Of a stretch of 64,000 nt of DNA, positions 46,882 through 57,195 are shown in pieces. Each line of letters opens with the position of its first letter. Positions within the stretch are counted from its first letter, which is position 1. Below the pieces are notes generated by a model. The model was not told where the DNA came from. It saw only the letters and a program-made list of their open reading frames with translations, and did not search any database. Both the position numbers and the translations under genes were made by a program. The stretch lies in contig JAJDDQ010000080.1 of NCBI GenBank assembly GCA_029260215.1, forward strand, positions 1-64,000, read 5' to 3'. Source of the stretch: Phycisphaerae bacterium (GTDB lineage: Bacteria > Planctomycetota > Phycisphaerae > UBA1845).

Positions 46882-49607
46882 ACCCCGAGCACTACAAGCG
46901 TGTGCGCGAAGTGTTCCTTCAAGCGCGAGAGGCTGCCGCGCCGGATCGAGAAGCGCTGCTCGATCAACTGTGCGACGGGGATGTGTCGCTCCGATCTGAA
47001 GTGGAGTCGCTTCTTGAAAATATCGATGACGCGGACTCTTTCCTGCGCGACCCCGCGCTGGGTCCATCATTCGCAATTAATCAGCCAAGCCACCTGGACG
47101 CTGAGGCTGGGTTACCGGAAACGTCATGCGGCACCGGCAAGTTGTCTGAGACGCAGGCTACGCGCGAGGATTCACTGCCGGATCGAATCGGCAGGTACCG
47201 CATTCGCAGCCGCATAGGCCAAGGCGGCATGGGCGTGGTCTACCAAGCCGAGCAGGAACGACCTCGACGCGTGGTCGCCCTGAAGGTGATTCGCCCCGGC
47301 ATTGCATCTGAAAGCTTGTTGCGCCGTTTCGAGCTGGAGGCGCAGGTACTCGGGCGTTTGCAGCATCCCGGTATCGCACAGATTTTCGAAGCGGGCACTG
47401 CCGACACAGGGTTCGGTCCTCAACCGTTCTTTGCGATGGAGTATGTCGAGGGCGTATCACTGACCGGATACGCCGTCCGAGAGAAGCTCGGCGTTGACGC
47501 AAGGTTGAGACTCATCGCGCGCACGTGTGAGGCTGTGCAACACGCACATCAGAAGGGCATCATCCATCGCGACCTCAAGCCAGCCAACATTCTCGTGGAC
47601 AAAGCGGGGCAGCCCAAGGTTTTGGATTTCGGTGTGGCGCGGGCGACCGATTCCGACCTGTGCGTGACCACCGTTCAAACGAGCACAGGCCAACTGATCG
47701 GCACATTGCAATACATGAGTCCGGAGCAGGTTACCGGCGACCCCAATGAGGTGGACACGCGGTCGGATGTTTATGCTCTGGGTGTCATCGCGTACGAATT
47801 GCTCAGCGGAAGACTTCCGCGCGACGTGAAGGGCAAAACCGTCGCGGAGGCGGTGCGCATCATCGGGGAAAGTCGGGTGTCCGGCGTTGGCAGTTGCAAT
47901 ACTTCGTTACGCGGCGACATCGAGACGATTCTTGCCAAAGCCCTCGAACACGAAAAGGATCGGCGGTACGCGTCGGCCTCCGACTTTGCCGCCGACATTC
48001 GCCGTTACCTGAACAACGAACCGATTGCCGCCCGGCCAGCGACCGTGGCCTATCAACTTCGCAAGTTTACCCGGCGAAATCGCGTGTTGGTTCTGGGCGT
48101 TGTGGCGACGTTTGTCGCGTTGGTGTCCGGTATAATTGGAACCAGCGCCGGAATGGTTCGCGCCCGAAGCGCCGAATCGCTCGCCCGAGAACAGTTGGCT
48201 GAGGCACGCTATCAAGCGGGCAAAGCTCAAGCGTCGCACGACTTTCTGACCAACATGTTGGCTTCGCCCGACCCGCGCAACGACGGGCGCGATGTCAAGA
48301 TCGTCGACGTGCTGGATCGCTCGCGGGAATTGCTGGATAAGCTGCCGGAGGATCAGCCGGAAGTCAAAGCCAGCGTGTTGCACGCGATCGGCGTAACGTA
48401 CCGAGGACTCGGGTTGTTTGAGGAAGCCCGGTCGATGCTTGAAGAGGCGCTCGCTGTTTCGTCCGCAGCGGGCATGTCGCAGCACAAGGACTTCGCCACG
48501 ACCCTGAATGTTCTCGGGATCGTTCTGACGGAACAAGGCGAGTATGAGCGTGCGGCTGAATTGTACGAACGGGCGCAGAACATCTTCACGACTCAGTCAG
48601 GCTCTGATTCCGTGGATTGTTTGCAAGTGATGATTAACCAGGCTGCGCTCGTGCAGAGGTCTGGCACGTGGGAAGAATCCGAGCCACTTTTTAAGGAGCT
48701 TGTCCGCGTCAGCCGCAGCGCAGGACACGTTAAGGACGAACTGGCTGCGACCATTCTGAACAACTACGCGCTCGCGCTGCGCGGTGCGGGCCGGTTCGAA
48801 GAGGCCGAAGCGAATTTCCGCGCGGTGTTGAACATTCAGAAGAACGTTTCAGGACCTGCGCACCCTGGCACGCTGACGACGATATCCAACCTGGCCACCG
48901 TGTTGGCTGACCGCAACCAGATGGATGAAGCCATTTCATTGCATCGGCAGGTGCTTTCAGGACGAGTGAATGCGTTCGGGGCACAACATCACGAAGCCGC
49001 CAACGCCATGAACAATCTCGGTGAAGTGCTTGCGCGCGCCGGGCAGTCACGTGAAGCAGCCGACCACATGCGCGAAGCCATGGAAATTCTGGAAGACCTG
49101 TTCGGAGAAAACGATCCGCGCACTGTCACCACAATCAGCAATCTCGCGAAGATTTATCGCGATATCGGCGAAGTGGCTGAGGCGGAAATCCTGACGAGAA
49201 AAGCCGTCCGGTTGGCCGGCGAACAATTTGGATTGGACCATCCCAATACGCTCATCACCCAGAACAACCTCGGCGGATGGTTGCGCAGCATCGACCGTTT
49301 CGAGGAGGCGGAGGCCACGTTGCGCGACCTGGCAGAGCGCGGGCAACGATCCCTGCCTGAAGAACATTGGCTCATCGGTGTGTTTCAATTATCGCATGGC
49401 CAATCGCTGGTCGATCTGCGTCGATTCGATGAGGCTGAACCGATATTGCTCGACGCTCACCGCGTTATGGACAGCACGTTCGGCCCCGACCACCCTAACT
49501 TCCAGGCTACTGCGCGAGCCTTGGCGAGACTGTACGTCGACTGGGGTTACCCTGAAAAATCTGCGCCGTTCCTGGCTGCGAGCAAGGGCAGCGACGGAGG
49601 GGAATGA
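46878..49607 (+). CDS. Serine/threonine protein kinase with C-terminal TPR repeats
   Basis: 'RIGQGGMGVVYQAEQ', 'GIIHRDLKPANILVDKAGQPKVLDFGVAR', 'GTLQYMSPEQVTG'; TPRs. GTG start overlaps sigma factor stop (GTGA). Confidence 0.93.
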   Translation: MNPEHYKRVREVFLQAREAAAPDREALLDQLCDGDVSLRSEVESLLENIDDADSFLRDPALGPSFAINQPSHLDAEAGLPETSCGTGKLSETQATREDSLPDRIGRYRIRSRIGQGGMGVVYQAEQERPRRVVALKVIRPGIASESLLRRFELEAQVLGRLQHPGIAQIFEAGTADTGFGPQPFFAMEYVEGVSLTGYAVREKLGVDARLRLIARTCEAVQHAHQKGIIHRDLKPANILVDKAGQPKVLDFGVARATDSDLCVTTVQTSTGQLIGTLQYMSPEQVTGDPNEVDTRSDVYALGVIAYELLSGRLPRDVKGKTVAEAVRIIGESRVSGVGSCNTSLRGDIETILAKALEHEKDRRYASASDFAADIRRYLNNEPIAARPATVAYQLRKFTRRNRVLVLGVVATFVALVSGIIGTSAGMVRARSAESLAREQLAEARYQAGKAQASHDFLTNMLASPDPRNDGRDVKIVDVLDRSRELLDKLPEDQPEVKASVLHAIGVTYRGLGLFEEARSMLEEALAVSSAAGMSQHKDFATTLNVLGIVLTEQGEYERAAELYERAQNIFTTQSGSDSVDCLQVMINQAALVQRSGTWEESEPLFKELVRVSRSAGHVKDELAATILNNYALALRGAGRFEEAEANFRAVLNIQKNVSGPAHPGTLTTISNLATVLADRNQMDEAISLHRQVLSGRVNAFGAQHHEAANAMNNLGEVLARAGQSREAADHMREAMEILEDLFGENDPRTVTTISNLAKIYRDIGEVAEAEILTRKAVRLAGEQFGLDHPNTLITQNNLGGWLRSIDRFEEAEATLRDLAERGQRSLPEEHWLIGVFQLSHGQSLVDLRRFDEAEPILLDAHRVMDSTFGPDHPNFQATARALARLYVDWGYPEKSAPFLAASKGSDGGE

Positions 49608-49666
49608 TCGCATCCCCTCAGAGCATATGACAAAACAACCTTGTATTACCGTTCTTGCCCAATTCC

Positions 49667-49694
49667 CGTTCGGAGGCTCTGCTTCTTCCGAACG
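49667..49694. terminator. Hairpin in convergent intergenic region (possible terminator)
   Basis: Perfect 8-bp stem CGTTCGGA / TCCGAACG with 12-nt loop between a + stop (49607) and a - stop (49721); no clear U-tract. Confidence 0.4.
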
Positions 49695-49720
49695 ATGCGC
49701 CCCGCTGTTGCCAAACGTGC

Positions 49721-50206
49721 CTACCCGCCGCACGGGTCCGAACTGAACGCTTGGGCTGTAGTCAAGCCTTCGACACTGGGGAACGAGCCTTCCAGTGCTA
49801 TGTCCACGAACGAATCAACGTCTGATACGAAAACCGAAACGTTTCTGACTTCAGCCTCGCCCACTTTGCCCCATCCGCAGTGACATGAGTCTGGATCGGC
49901 GGCACTGATTACGCGGAAGTCCACGTCCGACGCGCCCGTCGGTGTGATGCGCCCGATGGAAGAAACCGTGCCATGATAGTGCTGGCCGTCGCACTCGAAT
50001 CCGTCAGGACAACTATCATTCTCGCCCGGCCCCTCCGCTTCCGAACATCTGAATTGAAAAATCGGATAGGCCATGTTGTCTCTCACGATAACTGTGATGG
50101 TGCTCAACCCCGTAGGTGCAAATGAGTTTGGCTCACACGCAGCGAGTCCAACAAGTAAGGCGAGTGAAGAGATTCCAATGATGAATCGATATCGACCTGA
50201 TTGCAT
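49721..50206 (-). CDS. Putative lipoprotein
   Basis: 'MQSGRYRFIIGISSLALLVGLAACEPN' lipobox; Cys-containing secreted body. Confidence 0.6.
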   Translation of the reverse strand: MQSGRYRFIIGISSLALLVGLAACEPNSFAPTGLSTITVIVRDNMAYPIFQFRCSEAEGPGENDSCPDGFECDGQHYHGTVSSIGRITPTGASDVDFRVISAADPDSCHCGWGKVGEAEVRNVSVFVSDVDSFVDIALEGSFPSVEGLTTAQAFSSDPCGG

Positions 50207-50406
50207 TTGACTAAACTCCTTGGGAACCGTGAAAAACGCGGCCGCGCCGCGCCATCGTCGATATCGGTCAGAGACCGCTTCACCCAACAGTGTATTCGTC
50301 CTGCGTTCCAATGTGAACTCCTTGCGCGTAGCGGTTTACGGTGGTATGCGTGTGCGATCCGCGCGAACCAGTGTCCGCGGCTCGTTACGTCGAGGTTGGG
50401 CTTGGT

Positions 50407-51288
50407 CTATGCGTGATCCTGGGCAACCCGTTTCAGGTATGCGGTCGGATCGATCGTCCACGCGACAAGGTCGTCCATGAATTGCTCCCGATCGGGGTCG
50501 AATTCGAGCGTGTGGCGGGAGCGCTCGTACGTCGTGATGACCGATCGCCCCTTGCGCCATGCACGGATCAAGCTCCGCGTTTTCTCGTTGTCGATGATGC
50601 GTTCGTCCGCCGCGAGCATCAGGTGGGCAGGTACGGGCGGCGATTCGGTTAGTTTCGCGCAAACGCGATCCATGCGACGCGAAGCCAGGTAAAAGCCAGC
50701 CGTCGCCTGATGAATTTGAAACGCGTCATCGCCCAGAAACGCGATGCGCTCCGGGACACTGGTGAACATTTCCGGGTCGTTGAGCGGAATGTCGTAAAGG
50801 CGATCGGGGTTGGCCACCATCGACATGCCGATGCGAAACATCTCCGCTTTAGACACGCCGACCATCGGAAAAAATCCCGGCGTAATCATTATGAGCGATT
50901 CCGTGCGCTGCGGCTCGCGAACGTGCATGGCTGCCACCTGCTTCCCACCCCAACTGACGCCGAGCAGGTGGATTTTTTCACACCGGCTTCGAGCCGAAAG
51001 TGCGTCGGCGTTTGCGAAAGCGTCGTCCATTAGCTGCTGCACGGAATCAGCGTGCCCACGAGCCTGACGATTCTTGCCCGAGCCGCGGCGATCCGGTTGC
51101 AGCACGCTGAAGCCGGCCAGCGCAAGCCGCCGGGCGGAATCCTCATACCAGCCGCAATGGGATTGGATGCCATGCAGGTAAAGAACCGCCCCCCGCTGCG
51201 TTTCGGCGGGCCAATAGCGTGCGTAGGCTTCGTAGCCGTCGGGGAGTCTCAGTGTGATTTCGTCAAATGACACGTTATCGTATCTCAT
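50407..51288 (-). CDS. Alpha/beta hydrolase (serine aminopeptidase S33-like)
   Basis: 'GAVLYLHGIQSHCGWYEDSARRLALAGFSVLQPDRRGSG', 'LLGVSWGGKQVAAM' (GxSxG). Confidence 0.85.
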   Translation of the reverse strand: MRYDNVSFDEITLRLPDGYEAYARYWPAETQRGAVLYLHGIQSHCGWYEDSARRLALAGFSVLQPDRRGSGKNRQARGHADSVQQLMDDAFANADALSARSRCEKIHLLGVSWGGKQVAAMHVREPQRTESLIMITPGFFPMVGVSKAEMFRIGMSMVANPDRLYDIPLNDPEMFTSVPERIAFLGDDAFQIHQATAGFYLASRRMDRVCAKLTESPPVPAHLMLAADERIIDNEKTRSLIRAWRKGRSVITTYERSRHTLEFDPDREQFMDDLVAWTIDPTAYLKRVAQDHA

Positions 51289-51339
51289 GGATCGACGTCT
51301 AAAAACGTACCGCTACAATCGTATCCGCTGTCAACGGAT

Positions 51340-52116
51340 ATGAAAGGCCGACGCATGGTTCATGATCGGCGCCATCAAGCGCTGCGGGCGCTCGCGCAAC
51401 AACTGGAAACGGACCGCTTTCTCGGGCTTCGCGAGGTGCCGCTGGTTCTCGGAACACTCAGCAAGACGCCTGCTTCGCGCGCCAAGGCCACTGCGCGCAC
51501 CGCGACCCACGCACGCGGTGCGGAGGAATCACTGTCAGAATTGGATTTGGAGCAGGTGAGCAACTGCCGCAAGTGCAGCCTGTGTCAGACGCGAACAAAG
51601 ACGGTTTTCGGCGTGGGCAGCGCGTCGGCGCGTGTCGTGTTCGTAGGGGAAGCGCCGGGGTTTCATGAAGATCAGCAGGGCATTCCGTTCGTCGGGAAAG
51701 CCGGCGACCTGTTGACCAAAATGATCATCGCGATGGGGTTGTCACGCGAAACGGTGTACATTTGCAACGTGCTGAAATGTCGCCCGCCAAGCAATCGCGA
51801 CCCTGCTCCGGACGAGATCGCCGCTTGCAGCCCCTACCTCATCGAGCAGTTGTCGACGATTCAACCGGAGGTTATCGTCGCGCTCGGCGCTCCAGCAGCA
51901 CGCACGTTGATGAACACGAGTGAGTCCATCGGACGCCTTCGCGGGACATTTCGCGACTTCTACGTTTCTGGCAGGCATCTCGAAGGTGTGCCGACGCCGT
52001 TGATGGCCACCTATCACCCCGCCTACCTGTTGAGAAGCCCCGGAGAAAAACGCAAAACCTGGGCGGACCTGCAAATGGTGATGGAAAAACTCGGCCTGCC
52101 GGTGCAGAAGCCGTAA
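51340..52116 (+). CDS. Uracil-DNA glycosylase, family 4 (Fe-S)
   Basis: 'CRKCSLCQTRTKTVFGVG', 'VFVGEAPGFHEDQQGIPFVGKAGDLL', 'VYICNVLKCRPPSNRDP', 'MATYHPAYLLRSP'. Confidence 0.93.
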   Translation: MKGRRMVHDRRHQALRALAQQLETDRFLGLREVPLVLGTLSKTPASRAKATARTATHARGAEESLSELDLEQVSNCRKCSLCQTRTKTVFGVGSASARVVFVGEAPGFHEDQQGIPFVGKAGDLLTKMIIAMGLSRETVYICNVLKCRPPSNRDPAPDEIAACSPYLIEQLSTIQPEVIVALGAPAARTLMNTSESIGRLRGTFRDFYVSGRHLEGVPTPLMATYHPAYLLRSPGEKRKTWADLQMVMEKLGLPVQKP

Positions 52117-52128
52117 CGGGCAACGTGC

Positions 52129-53787
52129 TTACTCAACCGGCCCGTGCGTTTCGTCGGAGTCGGCGAGCGCCGCCCGTGTCGTGGTCAGGTAAATCGTAAA
52201 TGTCGTGCCGCTCTTGTCGCTTTTGAGCACGAGTCGCCCGTCGTGCTCGTCAACGATTTGCCTCGCAGCCGCCAAACCCAAACCGGTCCCGCCGTGCCCC
52301 TTGGTCGAATGGAACGGCTTGAACACATCAGCCATGTCCTCTTCGGAGATTCCCGGACCGTTGTCACGGATAGACAGCACGACGTCGGATGTGTCGACAT
52401 CATATGAAGTGCTGACAACGATGTGGCCGCTCTTGTCGGGACAGGCATCGATGGCGTTGGTCAGAATGTTTGAAGCCACCTGATGAATGCCGTCGGCGTC
52501 CATCGGTGCAGCCGGCAGGTCACCGAGATCGGTTTCGATGGTCACACCGCGATCCGCCGCCGCCCGTTCGATCAAAGACACGGCGTCCGTGACGAGCGTG
52601 TTGAGCTGGGTCATCTCGATGTGCGGCTTGCGCTGCTTGCTGAACGTGAGCATGTTGATCGCGAGGCGGTACGTGCGTTCGACGTTACGCTGCACAATTT
52701 GCCAGCCGGTGCGCACATTTTCCATTGAACCGCGATTGATGGCGATTTCGATGACGTCGGCCCCGCTGCGCATGCCTTGCAGAATATTGCGGATGTTGTG
52801 CGAAAGGTGGGCAACGGTTTCACCCACGGCGGCCATGCGCTCGTTCTTGACCCGTGATTCGATGAGCCTCGCGTTTTCGATAGCCATCCCGACCATGTTG
52901 CCGATGGCCGTCGCAAGCAGGAGTTGCTGCTGCGTGTACGTGTGACGCGCCATGTTGCAGTCAAAGTGCATGACGCCGACGGCTTCTTCGTGCGTAAGAA
53001 TCGGAACGCAAATGACGCTGCGCAGGCCCAAGTTGTGAATGCTCGCGTCCTTTTGGTCCGCCCCGAAGCGCGCGTCGGATTGCGCGTTGGCACAAAGCAC
53101 GCCCTCACGGGTTTCGAGCACATGATTGATGATCCGCCGGCTGGTGACGATCGCTCCCTTCTCACGCCGCTTCACCTGATAGCGCACAACCCGAGGCTGG
53201 AGACCGCCGCTCGCGTCGTCGCGCATGAGAATGAAGAGACGATCCACCCTCAGGTGTTGAACGATGGTGTCAGCCATGCGCTCCAGCAATTCGTCCACCG
53301 AACTGTGCGTGGCGATCGCTTCCGCGATTTGATACATCACGTTCCAGGCGTGAACGGCGTCATGCGTTTCGGGTGAGGCGAGTATGATGCTTTGTTCGCT
53401 GGCTGCGACGCTCGCAAGGATGGCTGAATCCCAGCTTGGATCCTCGGATTCCAAGTGGACCTGATCTTTCCCCATCGCTAAGCCGTTACGCGATTGCTGC
53501 ACGTCGTTGCGAAACACGAAGACGCTCTTGCCCAGGCGAATGCGATCGCCCGACTGCACACCCGTCGGCCCACAGATACGCGTGCCGTTGACGTACGTGC
53601 CGTTGGAACTCCTGATGTCCTCGATGATCCATTCGTTGTTGACGAGTCGAAGCTGTGCGTGGCGACGGGATATGGAATGATCGGTGAGCGGAACGTCACC
53701 CGATTGCCGTCCGAGAACCATGCGCTCCGCAGTGGTATCGAACGATCGGCCTTTATCCGGCCCTTTTAGTACGATCATCGTTGGCAC
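52129..53787 (-). CDS. FHA-GAF sensor histidine kinase
   Basis: 'SISRRHAQLRLVNNEWIIEDIRSSNGTYVNG' FHA; GAF-like middle; 'VAHLSHNIRNILQGM' H-box; 'NILTNAIDACPDKSG', 'DNGPGISEEDMADVFKPFHSTKGHGGTGLGLAAARQIV'. Confidence 0.93.
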   Translation of the reverse strand: MPTMIVLKGPDKGRSFDTTAERMVLGRQSGDVPLTDHSISRRHAQLRLVNNEWIIEDIRSSNGTYVNGTRICGPTGVQSGDRIRLGKSVFVFRNDVQQSRNGLAMGKDQVHLESEDPSWDSAILASVAASEQSIILASPETHDAVHAWNVMYQIAEAIATHSSVDELLERMADTIVQHLRVDRLFILMRDDASGGLQPRVVRYQVKRREKGAIVTSRRIINHVLETREGVLCANAQSDARFGADQKDASIHNLGLRSVICVPILTHEEAVGVMHFDCNMARHTYTQQQLLLATAIGNMVGMAIENARLIESRVKNERMAAVGETVAHLSHNIRNILQGMRSGADVIEIAINRGSMENVRTGWQIVQRNVERTYRLAINMLTFSKQRKPHIEMTQLNTLVTDAVSLIERAAADRGVTIETDLGDLPAAPMDADGIHQVASNILTNAIDACPDKSGHIVVSTSYDVDTSDVVLSIRDNGPGISEEDMADVFKPFHSTKGHGGTGLGLAAARQIVDEHDGRLVLKSDKSGTTFTIYLTTTRAALADSDETHGPVE

Positions 53788-54093
53788 GACAACGACCTTC
53801 CCTTTTCGGCGCGATCAGCCACAGATTTCCGGACACGCTTACGGAGATGCCAATCGTACCCTGCGCTCCCCGGCCGCCGGAAACGAAAATTCTGGGATTA
53901 CGCTTTCCCACAGAGTGCTGTTGAATTGTAAAAACGAGGCAGGGGAGTGTCAACGCTAATCGCCACAACGCGTCCGATAGCAGCCTGGGGATGAGCGACT
54001 GCCAACTCAAGGCGGCGCGACCTGCGACCGATGCTATTCGATAGCCCAATGCATGTCCGGTCGCGATGATTTGCCTATAAGGAGAAACCCAAA

Positions 54094-54609
54094 GTGTCGG
54101 GTCCACGAAGCCTTAAGTCGTTACGCGATATGACGCGCCGCACCGGCCCGCAAGCCGCAGAATGCGGCGAGATGGAGTCGGCGCTGGATTCCCTGCTGGA
54201 TGAAGCAGAGAACCCCGCGAAGGTGAACGCGCGCGCCGCCAAGGTGGAGGAAAAACCGCCGATCGAGCGACTTCGCGATTTATTCGTCGAGAGGCTCCTG
54301 CCGCATGTGGAACGCGTCAACGATCGTTACGCAGCCAAAGGGATTCACGTCGTCGTGGATGCACAGGACTTTGTGGCCGGCGGCATCAACGTGAAGGTCG
54401 AGATTCACTTCAAGGAATCCCGCCTGGTATTGGACGGCACGGTGACAGCCGACTGCATCGCGTTTCACGAAACGCGGCATACAAACGACACCGGCGGGAC
54501 CGTGCTGAGCGGACCCATGCTGCGCACACGCAACCTGGATGAACAGGTCTTCGGAGACTTCCTCTACGAACGCATCATCCTGCTCGTCAAAGCAGTCAGC
54601 AAGAAGTAA
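54094..54609 (+). CDS. Hypothetical protein
   Basis: AAGGAG RBS upstream of GTG 54094; coding-like composition; stop lies 10 bp before the convergent PilT stop. Confidence 0.6.
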   Translation: MSGPRSLKSLRDMTRRTGPQAAECGEMESALDSLLDEAENPAKVNARAAKVEEKPPIERLRDLFVERLLPHVERVNDRYAAKGIHVVVDAQDFVAGGINVKVEIHFKESRLVLDGTVTADCIAFHETRHTNDTGGTVLSGPMLRTRNLDEQVFGDFLYERIILLVKAVSKK

Positions 54610-54619
54610 CCTACAAACA

Positions 54620-55741
54620 CTATTTGCGCATACGACCGACAAGCCCCTGTGCGCTGGTTTTGATCCCCTTGACCGCACTGGCGAGCGCTTCACGACTTGG
54701 CGCATACTCCATAGCGGTGTCGTAGTAGATTTTTTCGTTCTCGATCAGCTCCGCCAGCGAACGCGTAAAACTGCGCATGCCTTCCTCGGCGCTGTTTGCA
54801 ATAATCGCGGGCATATCCTCGTCTTCGCCGCGGCGAATCTTGTCACGAACGGTGGAGTTGTTTAGAAGCACTTCCGTCGCAGGTACGCGGGCGTTTTCGT
54901 CAATACATGGCAGAAGTCTCTGACACATGATGGCGGACAGGCTGCTCGACAGTGACGAGCGGATGAAGTCGTGCTCCTCGTGTGAGAAAAACTCCAGAAT
55001 GCGGGCGAACGTCTGCGCAGCGTCCGAACAGTGAATGGAACCCATAACGAGATGACCTGTCTCGGCCGACTGAATGGCAGCCAGCATGGTCTCCCTGTCG
55101 CGCATTTCGCCGATGAAGATGACGTCGGGATCCTGACGTACGACGTAGCGCAGTGCTTCACCGTAGTTGGGAATATCGATTCCGATCTCACGTTGCGAAA
55201 TGATCGCCTTCTGAGGTTTGTACGTGAATTCGACCGGGTCTTCGATGGTGATGATGTGGCAGGCGCGCGTCTGATTGATGTGCTCAAGCATCGCAGCCAG
55301 CGTGCTGCTCTTGCCGCTCCCCGTAACGCCGCTGATAAGAATCAGGCCGGAGTGCGTCAGCGACATCGTCTTCTCATACACGGGCGGCAAATGCAACGAT
55401 TCGAACGACGGTATTTCGCTCTGCACACGACGGATGGCTGCGTGCATCTCGTTGCACGCGCGAAACACGTTCACGCGATAGCGATCGCCGCTGGCACCGC
55501 GCAGCGAAAAATCCAGGTCGCCGCGTTTGGTATACTCGTCGCGCCGCGCAGCCGGAACCAACTCGCGGAACATCTCTTCCATGTATTGCGTGGATTCGAT
55601 GGCCGGAAGCTCCACCGGCCGAAGTTGCCCCGTCACGCGGTAGTAGGGTGCGTAGCCGACCTTCATATGCAGGTCGGACGCACCAAATTTGGTCATGCTG
55701 GCCAACAGGTTTTCGATCATCTCTTTTGGCGTCATGAGCAT
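54620..55741 (-). CDS. PilT-like type IV pilus twitching ATPase
   Basis: 'ASDLHMKVGYAPYYRVTGQLRPV', 'ISGVTGSGKSSTLAAMLEHIN', 'IEDPVEFTY', 'VRQDPDVIFIGEMRDRETMLAAIQSAETGHLVMGSIH'. Confidence 0.93.
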   Translation of the reverse strand: MLMTPKEMIENLLASMTKFGASDLHMKVGYAPYYRVTGQLRPVELPAIESTQYMEEMFRELVPAARRDEYTKRGDLDFSLRGASGDRYRVNVFRACNEMHAAIRRVQSEIPSFESLHLPPVYEKTMSLTHSGLILISGVTGSGKSSTLAAMLEHINQTRACHIITIEDPVEFTYKPQKAIISQREIGIDIPNYGEALRYVVRQDPDVIFIGEMRDRETMLAAIQSAETGHLVMGSIHCSDAAQTFARILEFFSHEEHDFIRSSLSSSLSAIMCQRLLPCIDENARVPATEVLLNNSTVRDKIRRGEDEDMPAIIANSAEEGMRSFTRSLAELIENEKIYYDTAMEYAPSREALASAVKGIKTSAQGLVGRMRK

Positions 55742-55789
55742 CCTCTGCGCGTCGCCGACCCGTGCGGGCGTCCGTCGATTCAATCATGT

Positions 55790-56521
55790 TTATCGTATGA
55801 ACACAGTCACAATATCGGCCGCCGCGACCACACTGGCCAGCACGATTGCAACCGTGAACAGCAGCGTAAACTTTCGATTTTGATCCTCCACGATCTTCAT
55901 CGTTCGTTCGTGGCTAGAATTGGAAGCCTGGTGCAATCCGCGCAGCGTTTCCGCGGAGGCAGCCGTCGTCTGGTTCAAAGAGGTCACCGCTTCCCGAAAA
56001 CCGTCCATCGCCTGAACGAACCGATCCTGCGTCTTGTGCGTCGCGGCGATCTGCTCGCTGATCGCAGTGAATGCCGCACGCTGACCCTCCGCCAAATCCG
56101 GGATTTGACCGATGGCAGCCTCAAGACGCACGCCGCGACTGTTGGCGGATTCGAGCTGATCGACGATGGACGTCAAACGCTCGTGCTGAGCGTCCAGATG
56201 CTCGGGCACGCGACCGATCGGCTCCGTCAGGCTGGCCAAACTGTCCGCGATGTGTTGCGTTTTTTGATCCTGGGCCTTCAAGTGGTCCTGGATCGTTCCA
56301 ACAAGATCGTTCAGTCGGTTGCAACTTTCCTCAAGTCGCTGCACGGTCTGAGGCCGGTCCAGCCGCCTCGGCACAATTGAAGAGTTGACTCTTTCCGCGT
56401 CGGCTTCGTCGCGAAGCTTTCCCGCGTGCGGCCCGTTGCCGCTATGCGACTCGACGTTTCGGTGCAGGCTTCCACCACGCACCAAATTGCCCATCCTTGC
56501 CCAGAATCCAACCGTTTGCAT
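55790..56521 (-). CDS. Hypothetical coiled-coil protein with C-terminal TM
   Basis: Long heptad-rich central region; C-terminal 'KFTLLFTVAIVLASVVAAADIVTVFIR'. Confidence 0.6.
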   Translation of the reverse strand: MQTVGFWARMGNLVRGGSLHRNVESHSGNGPHAGKLRDEADAERVNSSIVPRRLDRPQTVQRLEESCNRLNDLVGTIQDHLKAQDQKTQHIADSLASLTEPIGRVPEHLDAQHERLTSIVDQLESANSRGVRLEAAIGQIPDLAEGQRAAFTAISEQIAATHKTQDRFVQAMDGFREAVTSLNQTTAASAETLRGLHQASNSSHERTMKIVEDQNRKFTLLFTVAIVLASVVAAADIVTVFIR

Positions 56522-56743
56522 TGTTCAACCTGCCTTTCTTTCCGGCTCCGCCGAGTCGAAACGCATCACATCCGCATCACAAGAAGGAAATCATGCACGA
56601 TTCCTCCCCGTAAATGATATGGAGCGCCCACGACGCGGTCAACGAAATGTTGCATTCGTCAGGAACCAGCCTGTGAATTCATCACATCCGCATCGCCCGT
56701 CGGCGACGTGCGAAGCTTGCACGCGCGTGCGCCCCGAGCGAGA

Positions 56744-57064
56744 ATGACACACATGCCCACGATCGAACAACTTGAAAAGCTCATAAGTGCAGAGCCGAAC
56801 GACACTTTCCTCAACTTCGGGCTGGCGATGGAACTCGCCAACGCAGGCCGACACAATGAGGCCTTCACCCGGTTCGACCGCGTCATCGAAATCGACGCGG
56901 ACTACCACGCAGCCCACTACCACAAAGGAAACTTTCTTATCGGTCTGCAACGCATCGAGGAAGCACGCACGGTACTGACCGCCGGTTTGCAAGCCACCCA
57001 GCGCACACACGACACGCACGCCGAATCCGAAATGCGCGAACTGCTCGCCACGATCAAAACGTAA
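56744..57064 (+). CDS. Small TPR protein
   Basis: 'LEKLISAEPNDTFLNFGLAMELANAGRHNEAFTRFDRVIEIDADYHAAHYHKGNFLIGLQRIEEA' is two TPR units. Confidence 0.75.
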   Translation: MTHMPTIEQLEKLISAEPNDTFLNFGLAMELANAGRHNEAFTRFDRVIEIDADYHAAHYHKGNFLIGLQRIEEARTVLTAGLQATQRTHDTHAESEMRELLATIKT

Positions 57065-57110
57065 AACACAAGCGGTGTTTCACACGACAATGAATTTGGT
57101 GGGTGCGTGG

Positions 57111-57138
57111 CGAGCCGCGGACTTCAGTCCGCGCGGAT
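57111..57138 (-). repeat. Palindromic intergenic repeat family R2, copy 3 (reverse complement TCCGCGCGGACTGAAGTCCGCGGCTCG)
   Basis: Stem GCGGACT/AGTCCGC. Confidence 0.8.
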
Positions 57139-57195
57139 TCCCCTTTGCGACAGATCGCCCCAATCACCAACCACCAAGCTTGAACCGGAAACACC

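Noticed and set aside
55031-56380. 449-aa + strand ORF
   Set aside because: Antisense to PilT-like ATPase and the coiled-coil gene; His/Arg-rich shadow.
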